Numbered from the stretch's first letter, positions 42,545-53,179 are shown. The stretch is DNA of 64,000 bases from Prorocentrum cordatum (GCA_963575745.1 CAUYUJ010020690.1:1-64000); one strand, 5' to 3'. The notes: a model not told the origin generated them from the letters alone. Translations and numbers: made by a program.

Positions 42545-43275
42545 GGACCTTTTTTCTCGGATCTGGGCCACGAAGCGTGCAACGGGTAATCCAAAGGAAG
42601 GTGGCGACGGCATGCGAACGCAGCCATTGGCGCCCTGGCTGGAGCTCCCCATGGGGCCACGAAGCGCGTGAGAAATGCGCCAAAGAGGGGTGAAGGCGTC
42701 ATGCGAACGCAGACGCTGGGGCCTTAGGTGGGGTTCCCCATGGGGCCGCAAAACATGTGATGGGTGCGCCAGTGGTGCGGCGACGGCATGCGAACGCAGC
42801 CACTGGGGCCTTAGGTGGGGCTCGCGATGGGGCCACGAAGCGTGAGAGATGCGCCAATGTGCGGCGGACGCGGCGGTATGCGAACGCAGGCGATGGGGTC
42901 TGAGGTGGGACTCCCTATGGGGCCACGAAACGTACGCGAGGTGCGCCGAAATGGGGCGGCGGCGGCGGCGCCGCCGAAGTGGGCCGACATGGGGCGGTGG
43001 TGCCGCGCGAACCCTCCCACTGGGGCCTTCGGCGGAGCTTTGTATGGGGCCACGAAACGCGCGAGAGGTGTGCCGAAATGAGTCCGCAAGTCCATGCGAA
43101 CCCTCCCTAGGGGGGCATTCGGTGGAGCTCCCTGTTGACCGCGACGCGCGTGATGGGTGCGCCAAAGTGGGGTGGCGGCGGCATGCGGACGCAACCACTG
43201 CCGCCTTAGTTGGAGCTCCTTCTGGGGCCACGAAACGTACGGTGGGTGTGCTAAAATGCGCACGCGGAAGGCAGA
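42545..43275 (+). repeat. 88-bp repeat family, second array
   Basis: About eight units, e.g. GCATGCGAACGCAGCCACTG, GGGCCTTAGGTGGGGCTC, GGGGCCACGAAGCGTGAGAG. It borders the 3' remnant of the LINE. Confidence 0.9.
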
Positions 43276-43400
43276 GGCTGGGATGGAAGGAGGGGAAGGA
43301 CGAGGAACAGGGATCAAGGATCAGGCCGAGGCGCAACATCCGATTCGGATGTGGGCTGGCGGGCAAGGGGGACAAATGGGGGGCGCGGGATTCCCGTGCG

Positions 43401-43994
43401 TCACGGCCCCGCAGCCCTCAGCACAAGCCGAGGGCCACTAGGGCACAGGCCGCGGTGGCAAGCAGCACGACGGCACCAGCCGCTGCCTGCCGCCATAGCC
43501 TGCACCACCCAGCGGACCTCGCGACCCGCTAGAGCAGCATCAATGCGCCAGGCCTGCACTGAGGCCCTCTCAGCAGGGCCTCGGCAGTCCGCCAAAAGGC
43601 CCCTCCAAACTGAGGTCTCGATGGGGGCACGGGCGCCGCAGCGGCGGCGCATCAAAAACTTGTCTGTGGCCTGCGCGCAATGGCCCCGATACTCGAGAGT
43701 TTCCAGAGCCCGCGCGTGCAGGCCATTATATGTGAGCCCCAGCTCACGACAGGCGTTCAAGACAGCATTACTACGCGCCCCGGGGAAGAGGCCAGTGTGA
43801 CGCTCGGCGCTAACAGCCGCGAGATACAAGTGGAGCAGCGCGGGCTCACACTTATTGCCAGGCTGCTCAAGCTTTGCTCGAGAGAGCGAAGTCTTGCCTG
43901 AGCAGCGGCACCACGTGCACCTCACCCCCCTCACTCTCCGCCACCTCCAGGCCGTGAGAAAGGAGGGAAAGCTGAGGCACCGCCAAGGGGTCAC
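43401..43994 (-). pseudogene. LINE 3' tail fragment
   Basis: A minus-strand frame continuing from the RNase H region. It has Cys pairs (CTWCRCSGKTSLSRAKLEQP) and helix-like segments (RALETLEYRGHCAQATDKFL), but no domain I can name. Its position after the RNase H remnant suggests it is the end of ORF2. It ends at a stop at 43401, about 130 bp before the 88-bp repeat array. Confidence 0.45.
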
Positions 43995-45184
43995 GGCAGG
44001 GCCTCGCAGACATGGAAGAGGAACCAGCCTGAGACACGAGAAACTGAGCGACCTGACCCAGAAATCTGCGCGCCTTGTTCACGTCCTTCGAATGCGAATT
44101 TAAAGTGGCGGTGGCGACGTTAGCAATGGCATGCTGCTTCGCCCCCAGCTCAGCAAAGAAATCTGCCCACATGTTGCCCAGATAATCGAAAACCGCAGCG
44201 TCCACGGTTCGATCCAAGCTCGAAACGCACTGGCCAAACAAGAGGGAGTCGAGGTCTCCGTGGGCTGGGGCCCAGTGGACCCGGGGCTTCTCACTGGGCG
44301 GAACTCATGCTGGACACAACGGAAACTCTCGCCAGATGCACGCATGCTTGCGACAACCCGTAGCCAACTCGACAGACCAGCTCGATGCCTCTTGCACCGC
44401 AGAGAGGTGATCACTGATAATCTCAACTCGTCTCGGGCCGAGGCGGACCGCCTGTGGCGACGCATGCCTTTCGGCCCTGGGGGCGGTCTGGACGGCCCCT
44501 GGACGGCCCAAAACACGCCCGAATGGGCCAGCCCCTAGGACTGAGCTCGACCACGGCCCGCCCGCAGCGGCAAGCTTCGGGTGGGCCGTTCGAAAGCCCA
44601 GAACCGTCGGTAAAAAACTGAAAGCCCCACGGCGTGTTCGTGGCACCCCAGAACTGGGGATAATACTTGGCTGGGGCAAGAGCAATGCTGAGGGGGCAGA
44701 GAGGAACACCATACGCAAACTCCAGAGTGTCGAAGTCGGGGGGAATGCCTTTCGCTTTGTCCCGCAGCCAATTCACATGCTCAATCACGTCGCCTGGAAA
44801 CAGGGATGTCTCGGCTGGGTCACCACTGGGTTCCCAAACTCGTTTACGCTCATACCACTGGTGACCGAAAGTGCCAAGAGCATCGCAACCGAATTCGCAC
44901 TTGGGGCTGGCTACGCAGCCATGCTGATGCTTCTTGGCTGGCGGCCAAAGTTTCCCGCTGATCGGGCCTCTCAGGGCCGCCTGCCTAGGAGGGCCCTTAA
45001 CAGCCGACGCCCCTATATCTGAGCGCGCGCGCCACCCCCCTCCCAGGCGCCCCCCCCCCCCCCAAGACAAGCTCATCGCCGCAAGCCCCGGGAGTCGCCT
45101 CCAAAATATGCCGCACTTGGGCGCGACTGATGCCCTCGCGCAAACGCTGCTTGACATCCCAAGGGCAAACGGTGAACAGAGCAA
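43867..45184 (-). pseudogene. LINE ORF2 remnant: Cys/His motif and RNase H domain
   Basis: The first frame (45184-44423) has a Cys/His cluster, GCVASPKCEFGCDALGTFGH, followed by the RNase H opening FQFFTDGSGLSNGPPEACRC near 44620, in which the Asp of TDGS is the first catalytic acid. The domain then changes frame. A segment with EIISDHLSAVQEASS near 44400 corresponds to the central catalytic Asp, and YLGNMWADFFAELGAKQHA near 44180 to the last helix (normally GNExAD). At least two frame changes separate these pieces. RNase H would degrade RNA in the RNA-DNA hybrid during retrotransposition. It is not functional here. Confidence 0.75.
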
Positions 45185-45329
45185 TTCGCCGGCCCAACGG
45201 GCCAGAGGCGTGCTAAGATCTCCGGTAACTGGTTAACCATAATTCTAGTTCGCGCGCGCGGGGCGGCCCCTGGGGCCCCCCCGGCGAAAAGCACCCCGAC
45301 CGCAGCCCGGTAACTATTACTCAGAGATG

Positions 45330-46506
45330 GCTTCCCTCCTGGGCGCGGCCTTCCACGCCCCCCGGAGCGCGCCGAGAGGGCCAAAAGAGGAGGCCCCCAA
45401 GACGGTCCAAGAGGGCTCCGAATCACCGAACGATCGGCCCAAGACGCCCAACGCGGCGTCAAGTCGGCCCAAGAGGCCTCCAAGACGTCCCAAGAGAGCC
45501 CCGACCCTTCCCAAGAGAGCCCCAAGAGGCAAACATCAAAGCTTTGCCTCAGGTGTTTGAAAGTTTTTGCCTTCCTCGCCTTTTCGCCTTCCCGACGCTC
45601 CAAGACGGCCCAAGAGGCCCCCAAAACCACCCCATGACGGCCCAAGAGGCCCCCAAGAGAGCCCCAAGACCGCCCAAGGGGGCCCCAAGACAGCCTAAAA
45701 GGCGCCCAAGAGGGCCCCAAGAGGGCCCCAAGAGGGGCCCGAGATGGAGACCACGAACCGAAAATCCGAGCCTTCCGCTCCAAGAGGCCTCCAGGACGCC
45801 CCAAGAGGCCCCCAAGAGGCCCCAAGAGGCGCCAAGAGGCCCGAAAGAGACCCCAAAAGGCTCCAAAACGGAGCCCCAAGAAGCAAAACTCAATGATTTC
45901 CATTCGGAGTCTGAAAGTATTTGGTTTCCTCGCCGACTCGCGTTTCTGACGCTCCAAGACGGCCCAAGAGGCCCCCAAGAAGCCCCCAAGACCACCCAAG
46001 ACGGCCCAAGAGGCCCCCAAAAGAGCCCCAAGACCGCCCAATAGAGCTTCAAGACAGCCCAAAAGGCACCAAAGACGGCCCAAGAGGGCCCCAAGAGGAG
46101 CCCAAGATGGAGACCACGAACCGAAAATCCGAGCCTTCCGCTCCAAGAGGCCTCCAGGACGCCCCAAGAGGCCCCCAAGAGGCCCCAAGAGGCGCCAAGA
46201 GGCCCGAAAGAGACCCCAAAACGCTCCGAAACGGAGCTCCAAGATACACACATCAGTGATTCTCTTTGGTTTTTCACCCCAAGACGGCCCAAGAGGCCCC
46301 CAAGAGAGCCCCAAGACCGCCCAAGAGGGCCCCAAGACAGCATAAAAGGCGCCCAAGAGGGGCCCAAGATGGAGACCACGAACCGAAAATCCGAGCCTTC
46401 CGCTCCAAGAGGCCTCCAGGACGCCCCAAGAAGACCCCAAGGGGCCCCAAGAGCCGCCACTCTCTCTCTCTCTCTCTCTCTTTCTCTCTGTCTGTCTCTC
46501 TCTCTT

Positions 46507-46600
<94 letters not shown>

Positions 46601-46605
46601 CTCTC
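45330..46605. repeat. CCCAAGAGGCCCC minisatellite block inserted in the LINE, ending in (CT)n
   Basis: CCAAGAGGCCCCCAAGAG-type repeats contain three longer direct duplicates of a roughly 140-bp segment. The segment begins GAGACCACGAACCGAAAATC and occurs near 45746, 46109 and 46372. It is followed by a CT/CTTT microsatellite (46460-46600). LINE-related translation is found on both sides, so the block interrupts the element. The 455-aa and 389-aa minus-strand frames across it (Gly/Leu/Trp-rich) are repeat products. Confidence 0.8.
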
Positions 46606-46759
46606 ACGTCGAGGGGCAGACCTGTCGCAACAGTTGCAGCGTGTTCACGGCCCCGGCATGAGCGCCCACGAGCAACGATCCCCCACAGAGGCGCCAGGGA
46701 CACCCCAGAGCGGCACAACCTAGAGGCCCCGTGGAAACAACGATCCCCCCGACACCCCC

Positions 46760-47533
46760 TCAGAAGGTCGACGCGAAGCTGTTTCGCGGGGGCATCTTCA
46801 ACGCCACCATCCCGAACGCAACGCCTCCACCGGAGAAAACATGCGCCGACCCCTGCAGCTCCGCACTGCCGACGACCTCTCGCCCAATCGACCGCGGCGC
46901 CTCATCGTGGGCCCGCGGAATGAGCGAAGCGATTAAATAATACCACCGTGGTCCGCCCTGAGTTGATGGCGAGAAATGATGGCGAGAAACTAAATCCCAC
47001 CCAACTCGCCGCAACGATAAAATGACCGCCCCCATAGGTCCCTGTACGCGATCCCAGCGAGGGCGATCACGCAAACGAGCCCGAGCCGCCGAGCAGGCAA
47101 CTCGCAGGTCAGAATCGTGCGCTTTCCGATCCCAGACCCAGCAGCAATACCTGAACACTAGCGGGATCGTAACACCGACCATGGGGTCAAAGCTGGGATC
47201 CTTGTGGGTATACAAGAAACCAGTGACGTGAGAAGCACCACCCGCCTCCATAAAGCCCCCAGCTAAGGCCCTGAGAGTTCTGGGCGTGTCATTGGTCGAT
47301 CATGATACTGAGGCCCCGTGGCCTCCGCTGGGCATGAGGCATGCACGCCACAAACCAGCAACCTCGGTGCCCGCAGACTTCTTCAGCGTCTGGATACGGT
47401 GCTCCCTCCTAACCAGCACAGCTCGCCTCCTGGCTTCCACCTTTCGGAGCGCACGCCTTCCAAACAAATCATGACCAAGGTTTCGCATGTGATCGTATCC
47501 TCGCATTCCCATCAACTTGGCCGACATTGCCAC
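46760..47533 (-). pseudogene. LINE reverse transcriptase, C-terminal part
   Basis: Two minus-strand frames. The first (47533-47300) contains a basic helix typical of the region after the RT palm (LRKVEARRRAVLVRREHRI). The second (47251-46760) contains RPRWDRVQGPMGAVILSLRR followed by VGWD, a segment usual near the end of RT in this LINE type. The palm signature Y-x-D-D should lie just upstream (47550-47850), but that stretch has stops and I could not find it. Confidence 0.65.
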
Positions 47534-47877
47534 ATGCTTGGAAGCGGCTAAGCTGGCGGCTACAAACCCCTACATCTGGATTTGCAACAGAAGGCCAATC
47601 GGGCGCACAAGATGAGATAACCCCCTAGCCGCAGCAAGGACCACCACACCTCGCTCAGGGACAGGACCTGACCAGTGCAGAGAGACAGCGGCCAATAAAG
47701 TTCTCGTCTGGACTGGAAATCTTTCAATCACAAACTTAGCTGGTTACAGCAGCACTGCTCTCATAGTAGAGGTAGCCGCCGAGCATCCAGACGAATCGAG
47801 CCGAAAGCATCAATCCGCTGAGGAGCAATATAAGTCTGGATGAGCATCCATCCAAGGCGGAGCGGGACACCGACCTG

Positions 47878-49452
47878 TCAAAACATCGGAAACAGGACCG
47901 AGAGCTTTATCATTTCTAAACCTTTAATCATGTCTAGCAAGAGGGCTACCGAGTGCCAGCCTCTGGCTCTGGCTACCTCGGCCGAAAGGTTCAAATCGCA
48001 CGCAGAGTCCGACGCACTACCCTTCCCAGACCCCCAGAACTCTCGAGCACGATTCCCCGCCTCCCACTCATCAGTAACAGAACACCGAACGCGTCCCCAG
48101 ACTCGCAGAATCGTGTCTAGAATAGCGATAAGCACGTGGCCGCCGTCGGGTTTTGGCAGCCTGACAAGCCTGCTCATCAAGCGCTTGCTTGGCCAGACGA
48201 GTGCCCTTTCACACTGCATAAGTCGCGACGCAAGCGCGGCTAGCATCGCATCAGAAAGGTGCTGGAGCGCGCGAGGATGGATCTTGCAACGGCCGACCGC
48301 CGTCGTCGGGGGAAGTCGCGCAATCGCTCTCCTCAAATCGTCGACCCCGAGCGGCGGCAGGCTCGCCCAATCCTTCGAATCGCTCGGCAACTCCAAATCC
48401 GCGCAAGAACGAGTGGTCCAAATATGGGAACAGTCGCTGCGCGCGCCGTCGGCAAGCCAGAAAGGTTGGATCCGATGCCCCTCGGTGGGCGCCTCTTGGA
48501 TTCCACGGACCCCGGTAAAACCATGGGCAGCGTTGGCCCCGCCCAGGAACGCCGCCCTGACCCCGGACTTCCAGGCCTCCTCTTTGCTGGCCCGAAACAC
48601 GGCCCAATTTTCCTGGGCCAGGGACAAAACTCGCCCAATCAAATCGGACGGAGACGGATCGCCCATCACATCCACTCCAGACCTGGAAAGAAAAAACTTG
48701 CCGTCAGCACGCCGAGGTGGTCGAACGCCTAGTCGAGCCCCTGGATCCTGCCGAGGAAGGCCTTGGTGTCGATCAGAAACTTGGCAACGCGCTTCAACCT
48801 CCTCCTCGTCCAAGTCCGCGTCAAGGCTGGCAATGTGCGACTCCAGCGCGACGCGCACACTACGCAAATGCCTGGCCCACCTGGCCGCTACACTCCACGC
48901 TGCATACTCGCACGAGGGTCGAGGCTGTCGGTGCTGCGGGACTGCGCGGAGCTTCTTCCAACGAACCCGGTGCTCTCCAGCTCTGCCTTCATAACCTTGG
49001 CGACGGGATCCAATGACATCATGTCGGCCCAAAAGTTCAGCCTCGATGCTCAGAATCTTGAAGCCCCAGAAGCCTGCCCACTGATCAGCTGTCGTGGAAT
49101 GTTGAATATCAGAACGAATCTGCTTCCAATCACGCGGTAACCGCCCACAACCTGGCCTGGCCAATGCAGGAAGAGATGTTAGTTGGTCAGCAACTCGGCA
49201 CCACAAGACTGCGTCTTTGGCGCGAACTTGCATCAGCACATGCCTATAGGGCCAGATTGTCGCAGCGCCCACCGCCCCAACCATTCCAGAACGGATGGCG
49301 AACCCCTCAGACATGATGAAGTAATCGATCGTCGTACCTGGTGCACTCAGAATACACGCGGGCGCAGACGGCGCCACCAGAATTCCTCCTATAGAAGTCG
49401 CCCATGGCTGCATCAGAGCGCGATCCATGTGTAGCCAGCTGCAACAATCCAC
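47878..49452 (-). pseudogene. LINE ORF2 remnant: end of endonuclease and start of reverse transcriptase
   Basis: An open minus-strand stretch of about 520 codons, with no ATG at its head because it enters by frame change from the endonuclease piece. Near its start, PGTTIDYFIMSEGF holds the conserved Asp of the APE-type endonuclease, and IWPYRHVLM is the usual S-P-H-R-P-V region with the His changed. Codons 150-330 are the linker. SRLVRLPKPDGGHVLIAILD (about codons 428-447) is the first RT motif, followed by TILRVWGRVR. ALLLDMIKGLEMI (503-515) corresponds to RT motif A, with its catalytic Asp present. The frame stops at 47878 shortly after motif A. Confidence 0.82.
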
Positions 49453-49895
49453 TCATACCCACGCGCTCGCACTCTGAGCAGATACTGAGACAATATCGTG
49501 AGCAATGTCATATTCTTATGTCCCATCTCTTCGCTGACGTGGAGATAAGCTGACACTGCCACGAAGCCTCCGTTGAACCAAGTGTGCACTAGCGCCGCAA
49601 CAATTCTCTCGTCCAGCTGCACACCTTTGGTGTCTGCCAGCAACGGCCCAGCCGTCACCTGCACCTTCTTCGGCGCAATCACCGCCGCGCCACCGCTTGT
49701 GCAACGCCCGTGGCCAGTCTCCTTGGTTGGAGCCCGCGCGCCGTGGTAGCCGACCGCACTCATGCGACCTTGAAATGATCCTATCTGCGCAGCCGTGACG
49801 TGATGCTCCTCTACGCACATGATAGGCTGCTCATCTCCTAGCAAAGGAGCATCGGCCTCGAACATCTCAGCAAGCGGATTGAACGACGTAGTGTT
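49413..49895 (-). pseudogene. LINE APE-type endonuclease, N-terminal part
   Basis: In LINEs this domain nicks the target DNA to prime reverse transcription. The minus-strand frame shows IMTRLSTVNTTSFNPLAEMF, then MCVEEHH (in place of the usual L-Q-E-H with the metal-binding Glu), GYHGARAPTKETGHGRCTSG, GGAAVIAPKKVQV and AYLHVSEEMGHKNMTLL. The expected G-D-F-N is replaced by VAAGYTW just before a stop at 49413, and similarity continues in the frame ending at 47878. A key catalytic motif is thus lost and a frame change is present. Confidence 0.78.
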
Positions 49896-50100
49896 GACAG
49901 TAGAAAGGCGCGTCATGATGCCGACAAAAGAGTTCACACACAGATGCATACCAATCAACAACAACAACTGCCAACTACGCCACCTTGCGCCGCTTCGCGA
50001 ACGACGACAACATGGCACCCGTCCTCTCGGCTGCTTCCCGCAATTCAACTTCATCCTCTGGCACCTGCTACTCGACCGAGCGGAGAAACTCTCGCAGCAA

Positions 50101-51143
50101 CTATGGATCGCCCCCCTGCGACGGGACGGCTTGCTCCCAGCGCTGCCAGTGCTGAGCCGTCGCAGCTGCAGCAGCCTGAGCGGCCTGCCCGGCCTCCTGC
50201 TGCTGCTGTTGCCGCTGCCTCGCCTCCTCGGCGGCGCGGCGCTGCTGCGCGCTGCGCAGTCCCTCCTCCGCCTTCGCCTCAGCCAAACACTCGAAAAGCT
50301 TCTGCGCCAAAGCCGGCTCGCCGCCACAGTCCTCGAGCAACTCGCCACACTTCTCGACCGTGAGGTTGCTTGCAAGGGGCTGCTTGAGCCCCTGCGCGCC
50401 GTCGACAACGGGCCTCTCAGGGGCCCGTGGCGCGCCAGCCACCAACTGGCACCGCGCGGCCTCCAACTCCGTGATTCCCCTGACTGTGGCCTGAAGCGCC
50501 TTGGCCGCGTCCTCCACGGCCTTATGCGCTTCTGCTGCAACCTGCTCGAGCTCCTCGACCACTTCGGTCTGGCGCTCCCGATGCGTGACCAACTTCGCGC
50601 GCTGAAAGGACATATCTTTGAGCCGCGTGTCCAGAGACTTGCCGCGAGTGATCTGACCTCGCAGGGTGGTCTGACGCGCCCGCAACTTCTCCCGCAACTC
50701 ATCGGACCCTGGGCCTTCCACATCTGCAACTTTCTGCAGCTTCTCGGTGACTGCCCCGAGCTCCTCGCGTGAGTCTGCGTCGCTGTCATTGCCCTCGTCG
50801 ACGTCCATGGCGTCGCCGTCGGGCTTTGTTGCGACCTCCTTCTTCCGCAACTGTGTGACTTCCTCGCGCAACCTCTTGAGCTCGGCAGTGAGCTTGGCGT
50901 TGGGCTGCGCCGGCGCCTCAAGCGCCGACGCAGAAGGAGCGGCTGGCTGCCTGATCCCTGCAAATGCTGACGCCTCGGGCTGCTTGCATAGCGGCAGTGA
51001 TCGAGATCCGCTCTGTTCCACCACCTATGGCCAGCCTGGTGCGACCAGCAGCGCTTGCAACACCATGGATTGGCCCACGCCTGGCGCCTCTGCTCGTGAC
51101 CTGAGGGCGGCGCGCCGCCTTGAGAAGCATGCGAGGGCGCCAT
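50101..51143 (-). pseudogene. LINE ORF1-like protein: zinc finger plus coiled coil
   Basis: From an ATG at 51143 the frame reads a short leader and a Cys/His segment (WCCKRCWSHQAGHRWWNRAD followed by LDHC) that could bind zinc. Near 50960 the plausible coding sequence shifts to the frame that ends at 50101. It carries a long coiled coil with heptads (KLTAELKRLREEVTQLRKKE; VVEELEQVAAEAHKAVEDAA), an acidic linker (DGDAMDVDEGNDSDADSREE), and a Gln/Ala-rich end. Zinc-finger plus coiled-coil ORF1 proteins bind the element RNA. The frame change marks it as broken. Confidence 0.7.
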
Positions 51144-51305
51144 GGGCCTCCCGCGCTCGAGAGTGAAAAAGAAATCGCGCTGTGCTCAGGCGTGAAACCC
51201 GCGCGCAGTACACGGCACGCAGCAGCGCCTCCAGGCCTGGGCAGGCCACCCGGGAGACGCGAGAGCGGTCGGGGGCCGCACGCCCCCCTCTCCAGAATCT
51301 CAAGT

Positions 51306-51325
51306 CCTGAGCGACACACTACGGA
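51306..51325 (-). other. Possible second, degenerate spliced leader in tandem
   Basis: Directly 3' of the exact SL, the minus strand reads TCCGTAGTGTGTCGCTCAGG. This keeps TCCGTAG and GCTCA at the same ends as the SL but differs in the middle and is 2 nt shorter. Tandem relict SLs arise when a retroposed gene is trans-spliced and reinserted again. Confidence 0.5.
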
Positions 51326-51347
51326 CTTGAGCCAAAATGGCTACGGA
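51326..51347 (-). other. Exact genomic spliced-leader sequence
   Basis: All 22 positions match the dinoflagellate SL (T at the variable first base, then CCGTAGCCATTTTGGCTC and AAG). It is not an SL RNA gene, because the sequence after it is not the SL intron. On the minus strand it is preceded by a pyrimidine tract ending CCCCGAG. It is followed by the LINE ORF1 region about 180 nt later. Confidence 0.95.
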
Positions 51348-51635
51348 CTCGGGGAGGACGAGGACGAGAAGGAGAAGGAGGAGGACCGTAGAGAGCAAAT
51401 CCCGTTGAACACGTTGCAATATATGAGAAGCCACCCGCCTTCGGGGAAGGGAATGAGAGAAGGCGGAAACAACGCGAAGAGGACCTACACCTCGGAGGCG
51501 GATGCCGACGCACAGGACACTGTAGGCGACGTGCAACACAAGGTCTGACAAACCCAAGGAAATCACGCACGCCAGCGGCAGGGAGAAGCACGGGAGACCC
51601 GCCGGCGAGCAGAGATTACTGCTCCCAGGCCCCCT

Positions 51636-52706
51636 TCATCCGATGAGCAGCCAGCAGGCACCCAAAAAGGCCAAGAAGGAAAGAGTTCCCATTTCGCGGC
51701 GAACAGCCATCCAAGTCAAATCAGAATCCAGAAGTTGACGCATAGCAGTGGACACAGCAGAAAGGATGGAATTGGAGAGCTGCTTGTGTGACTCTCCAAA
51801 GAGGCCGGTGAGCGACTTGATGGCCGCGTCGTGCTCCGCGACGTCAATCGCCATCCGACGAGGATCGCAATGCACGCACCCAAAGTCGTGCCAACAGCTG
51901 ATTGAGACGCAACACATCCTTCCTCGTCTGGTCAAAGTCTCGTACACTACAAGACCGAACCTGTTCCACCACGTCGGACAGGATCTGATTTTTGACCGTG
52001 AACATAAACTCCTCTGTTTCGGCCTGGTTGCAATCGACCAAGCGCTTGCAGTCCCCACGCAACTGCATCAAATCGGCAGGTTTAAAACCACGCTGAACCT
52101 GATCATCAATGTACCGTTGGCGACTTGCCGCGTGACCGTTTCGTGCGTTTATGCACACATACAGCGGAAAAGGCCTCGCATTACACATCAGACAAAACAT
52201 ATTCACTTCCATTGAACAGAATACGGGGCACCAGCCCCGCCATCTCAAAGCTGCCGCCCCCGGACCTCGTATGCTCAGGGGTTCCAAGCGGTACGCGGCG
52301 TTGGCGCTCTCACAAGAGAGGACGTCCGCAGGAGGAGAAAACACTGGAGCGTCAGCACGAATAACAAAATGCGACGGAGCCCCAGACCGCCACCGGGGAG
52401 CAGCCACCCTCGAGGCGGACCCGCACGGATAGCTTTCGTGCCGAGGCTGACCCGCACGATGATGCCCCCGTCGCGCTGCAACAAGCTGTCCCCGAGGCAG
52501 AAGATAGTGCACGAGCGCGCTCGCCCGCGAGGGCTGATGGACATTATGTTCAAACGGACAACAATGTGCTTGGTGGTGCCGATGGGTGTGCAACTGGACT
52601 TCAAGAAAAAACGTTCATCATGAGCTCGGCAACCTCCAGGTACGCGTCCAGCGTCTTCAACAAAATAAGAAACTTGCGCAACCAGCGCGTTGAACTTCGT
52701 CGTCAT
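51636..52706 (-). pseudogene. Unknown SL-headed gene, frame-broken
   Basis: I do not recognise this gene. Three successive minus-strand frames appear to carry it. The first (52706-about 52420) has TKFNALVAQVSYFVEDAG and ERFFLKSSCTPIGTTKHIVV. The second (to 51844) has NMFCLMCNARPFPLYVCIN and the helical VDCNQAETEEFMFTVKNQIL, VRDFDQTRKDVLRLNQLLAR. The third (about 51860-51636) has MAIDVAEHDAAIKSLTGLF and ends in a hydrophobic segment, LSFLAFLGACWLLIG, that could be a membrane anchor. The pieces read like one helical protein of roughly 300-350 residues with two frame changes. An SL relict lies 150 bp upstream and the next SL 290 bp downstream. Confidence 0.5.
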
Positions 52707-52856
52707 CAGAAGAGAAACCGAGGCAGTACTGGACCACGTAGCCGTCCAGCGGGAGCGAGAAGCAACAGAGCTCGCCTACACGGCACAAACAGAGTGCTCA
52801 AGCCAGCATTAGCTAGCCAAGCGCGAGACAAGATGTTGGGGCAAACAGCGGGAGCG

Positions 52857-52879
52857 CTTTGGGCCAAAATGGCTACGGA
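52857..52879 (-). other. Relict spliced leader (one substitution, one extra base)
   Basis: The minus strand reads TCCGTAGCCATTTTGGCCCA followed by AAG: one T-to-C change and one inserted A against the SL. It is preceded by a pyrimidine tract (TTCTTCCTCCGCC). It marks the unit 51636-52706 as a reinserted trans-spliced transcript. Confidence 0.88.
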
Positions 52880-52884
52880 GGCGG

Positions 52885-53010
52885 AGGAAGAAGAGGAGGA
52901 GGAGGAGAAGGAGAAGGAGGAGGAGGACGAAGGAGGAGGACGAAGGAGGAGGGCGCGGGGCGCTGCTGATTCAAAACAAGGAACCAACTCAACACATGAT
53001 GGTTGGGAAA
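52885..53010 (-). promoter_or_regulatory. Module E, copy 3, with pyrimidine tract just upstream of an SL relict
   Basis: On the minus strand: TTTCCCAACCATCATGTGTT, GAGTTGG, TTCCTTGTTTTGAATCAGCA, then CCTCCTTCGTCCTCC to the SL. The same conserved segment precedes pyrimidine tracts at 31865-31985 and 40845-40920. A role in transcription or trans-splicing is only a possibility. Confidence 0.4.
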
Positions 53011-53179
53011 ACACGCATCGTCGGAGAGATCTGTACAGGCCTCCCAGATAGGGTCCGAGCAGATGGGGTCAGGGGATCGCGCCGCATCGCCAATGCATCG
53101 CCGCATTCCTAATCAGCACCCCGTCTTTGGACCCTTGGCGCCGCCACATGGGGGGGGGCAAGAGATGAGGAGGGGGGGG

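Larger units (their letters stand above)
43401..51347 (-). mobile_element. Decayed LINE retrotransposon starting with a spliced leader
   Basis: Read on the minus strand, the parts occur in LINE order. An exact SL (51347-51326) is followed by an ORF1-like part (51143-50101), an endonuclease remnant (49895-49320), reverse transcriptase (to about 46900), a zinc-binding and RNase H part (45184-43870) and a tail (to 43401). Every part is in a different frame from its neighbour or contains stops, so the copy is dead. A minisatellite block (45330-46605) interrupts it. No poly(A) tail or target duplication was found; the 3' end is set by the last stop of a plausible frame and is approximate. Confidence 0.85.

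Noticed and set aside
45073-46718. 455-aa and 389-aa minus-strand frames rich in Gly, Leu and Trp
   Set aside because: Products of the CCAAGAGGCCCC minisatellite; only the first 70 or so codons of LINE-derived sequence at one end look real.
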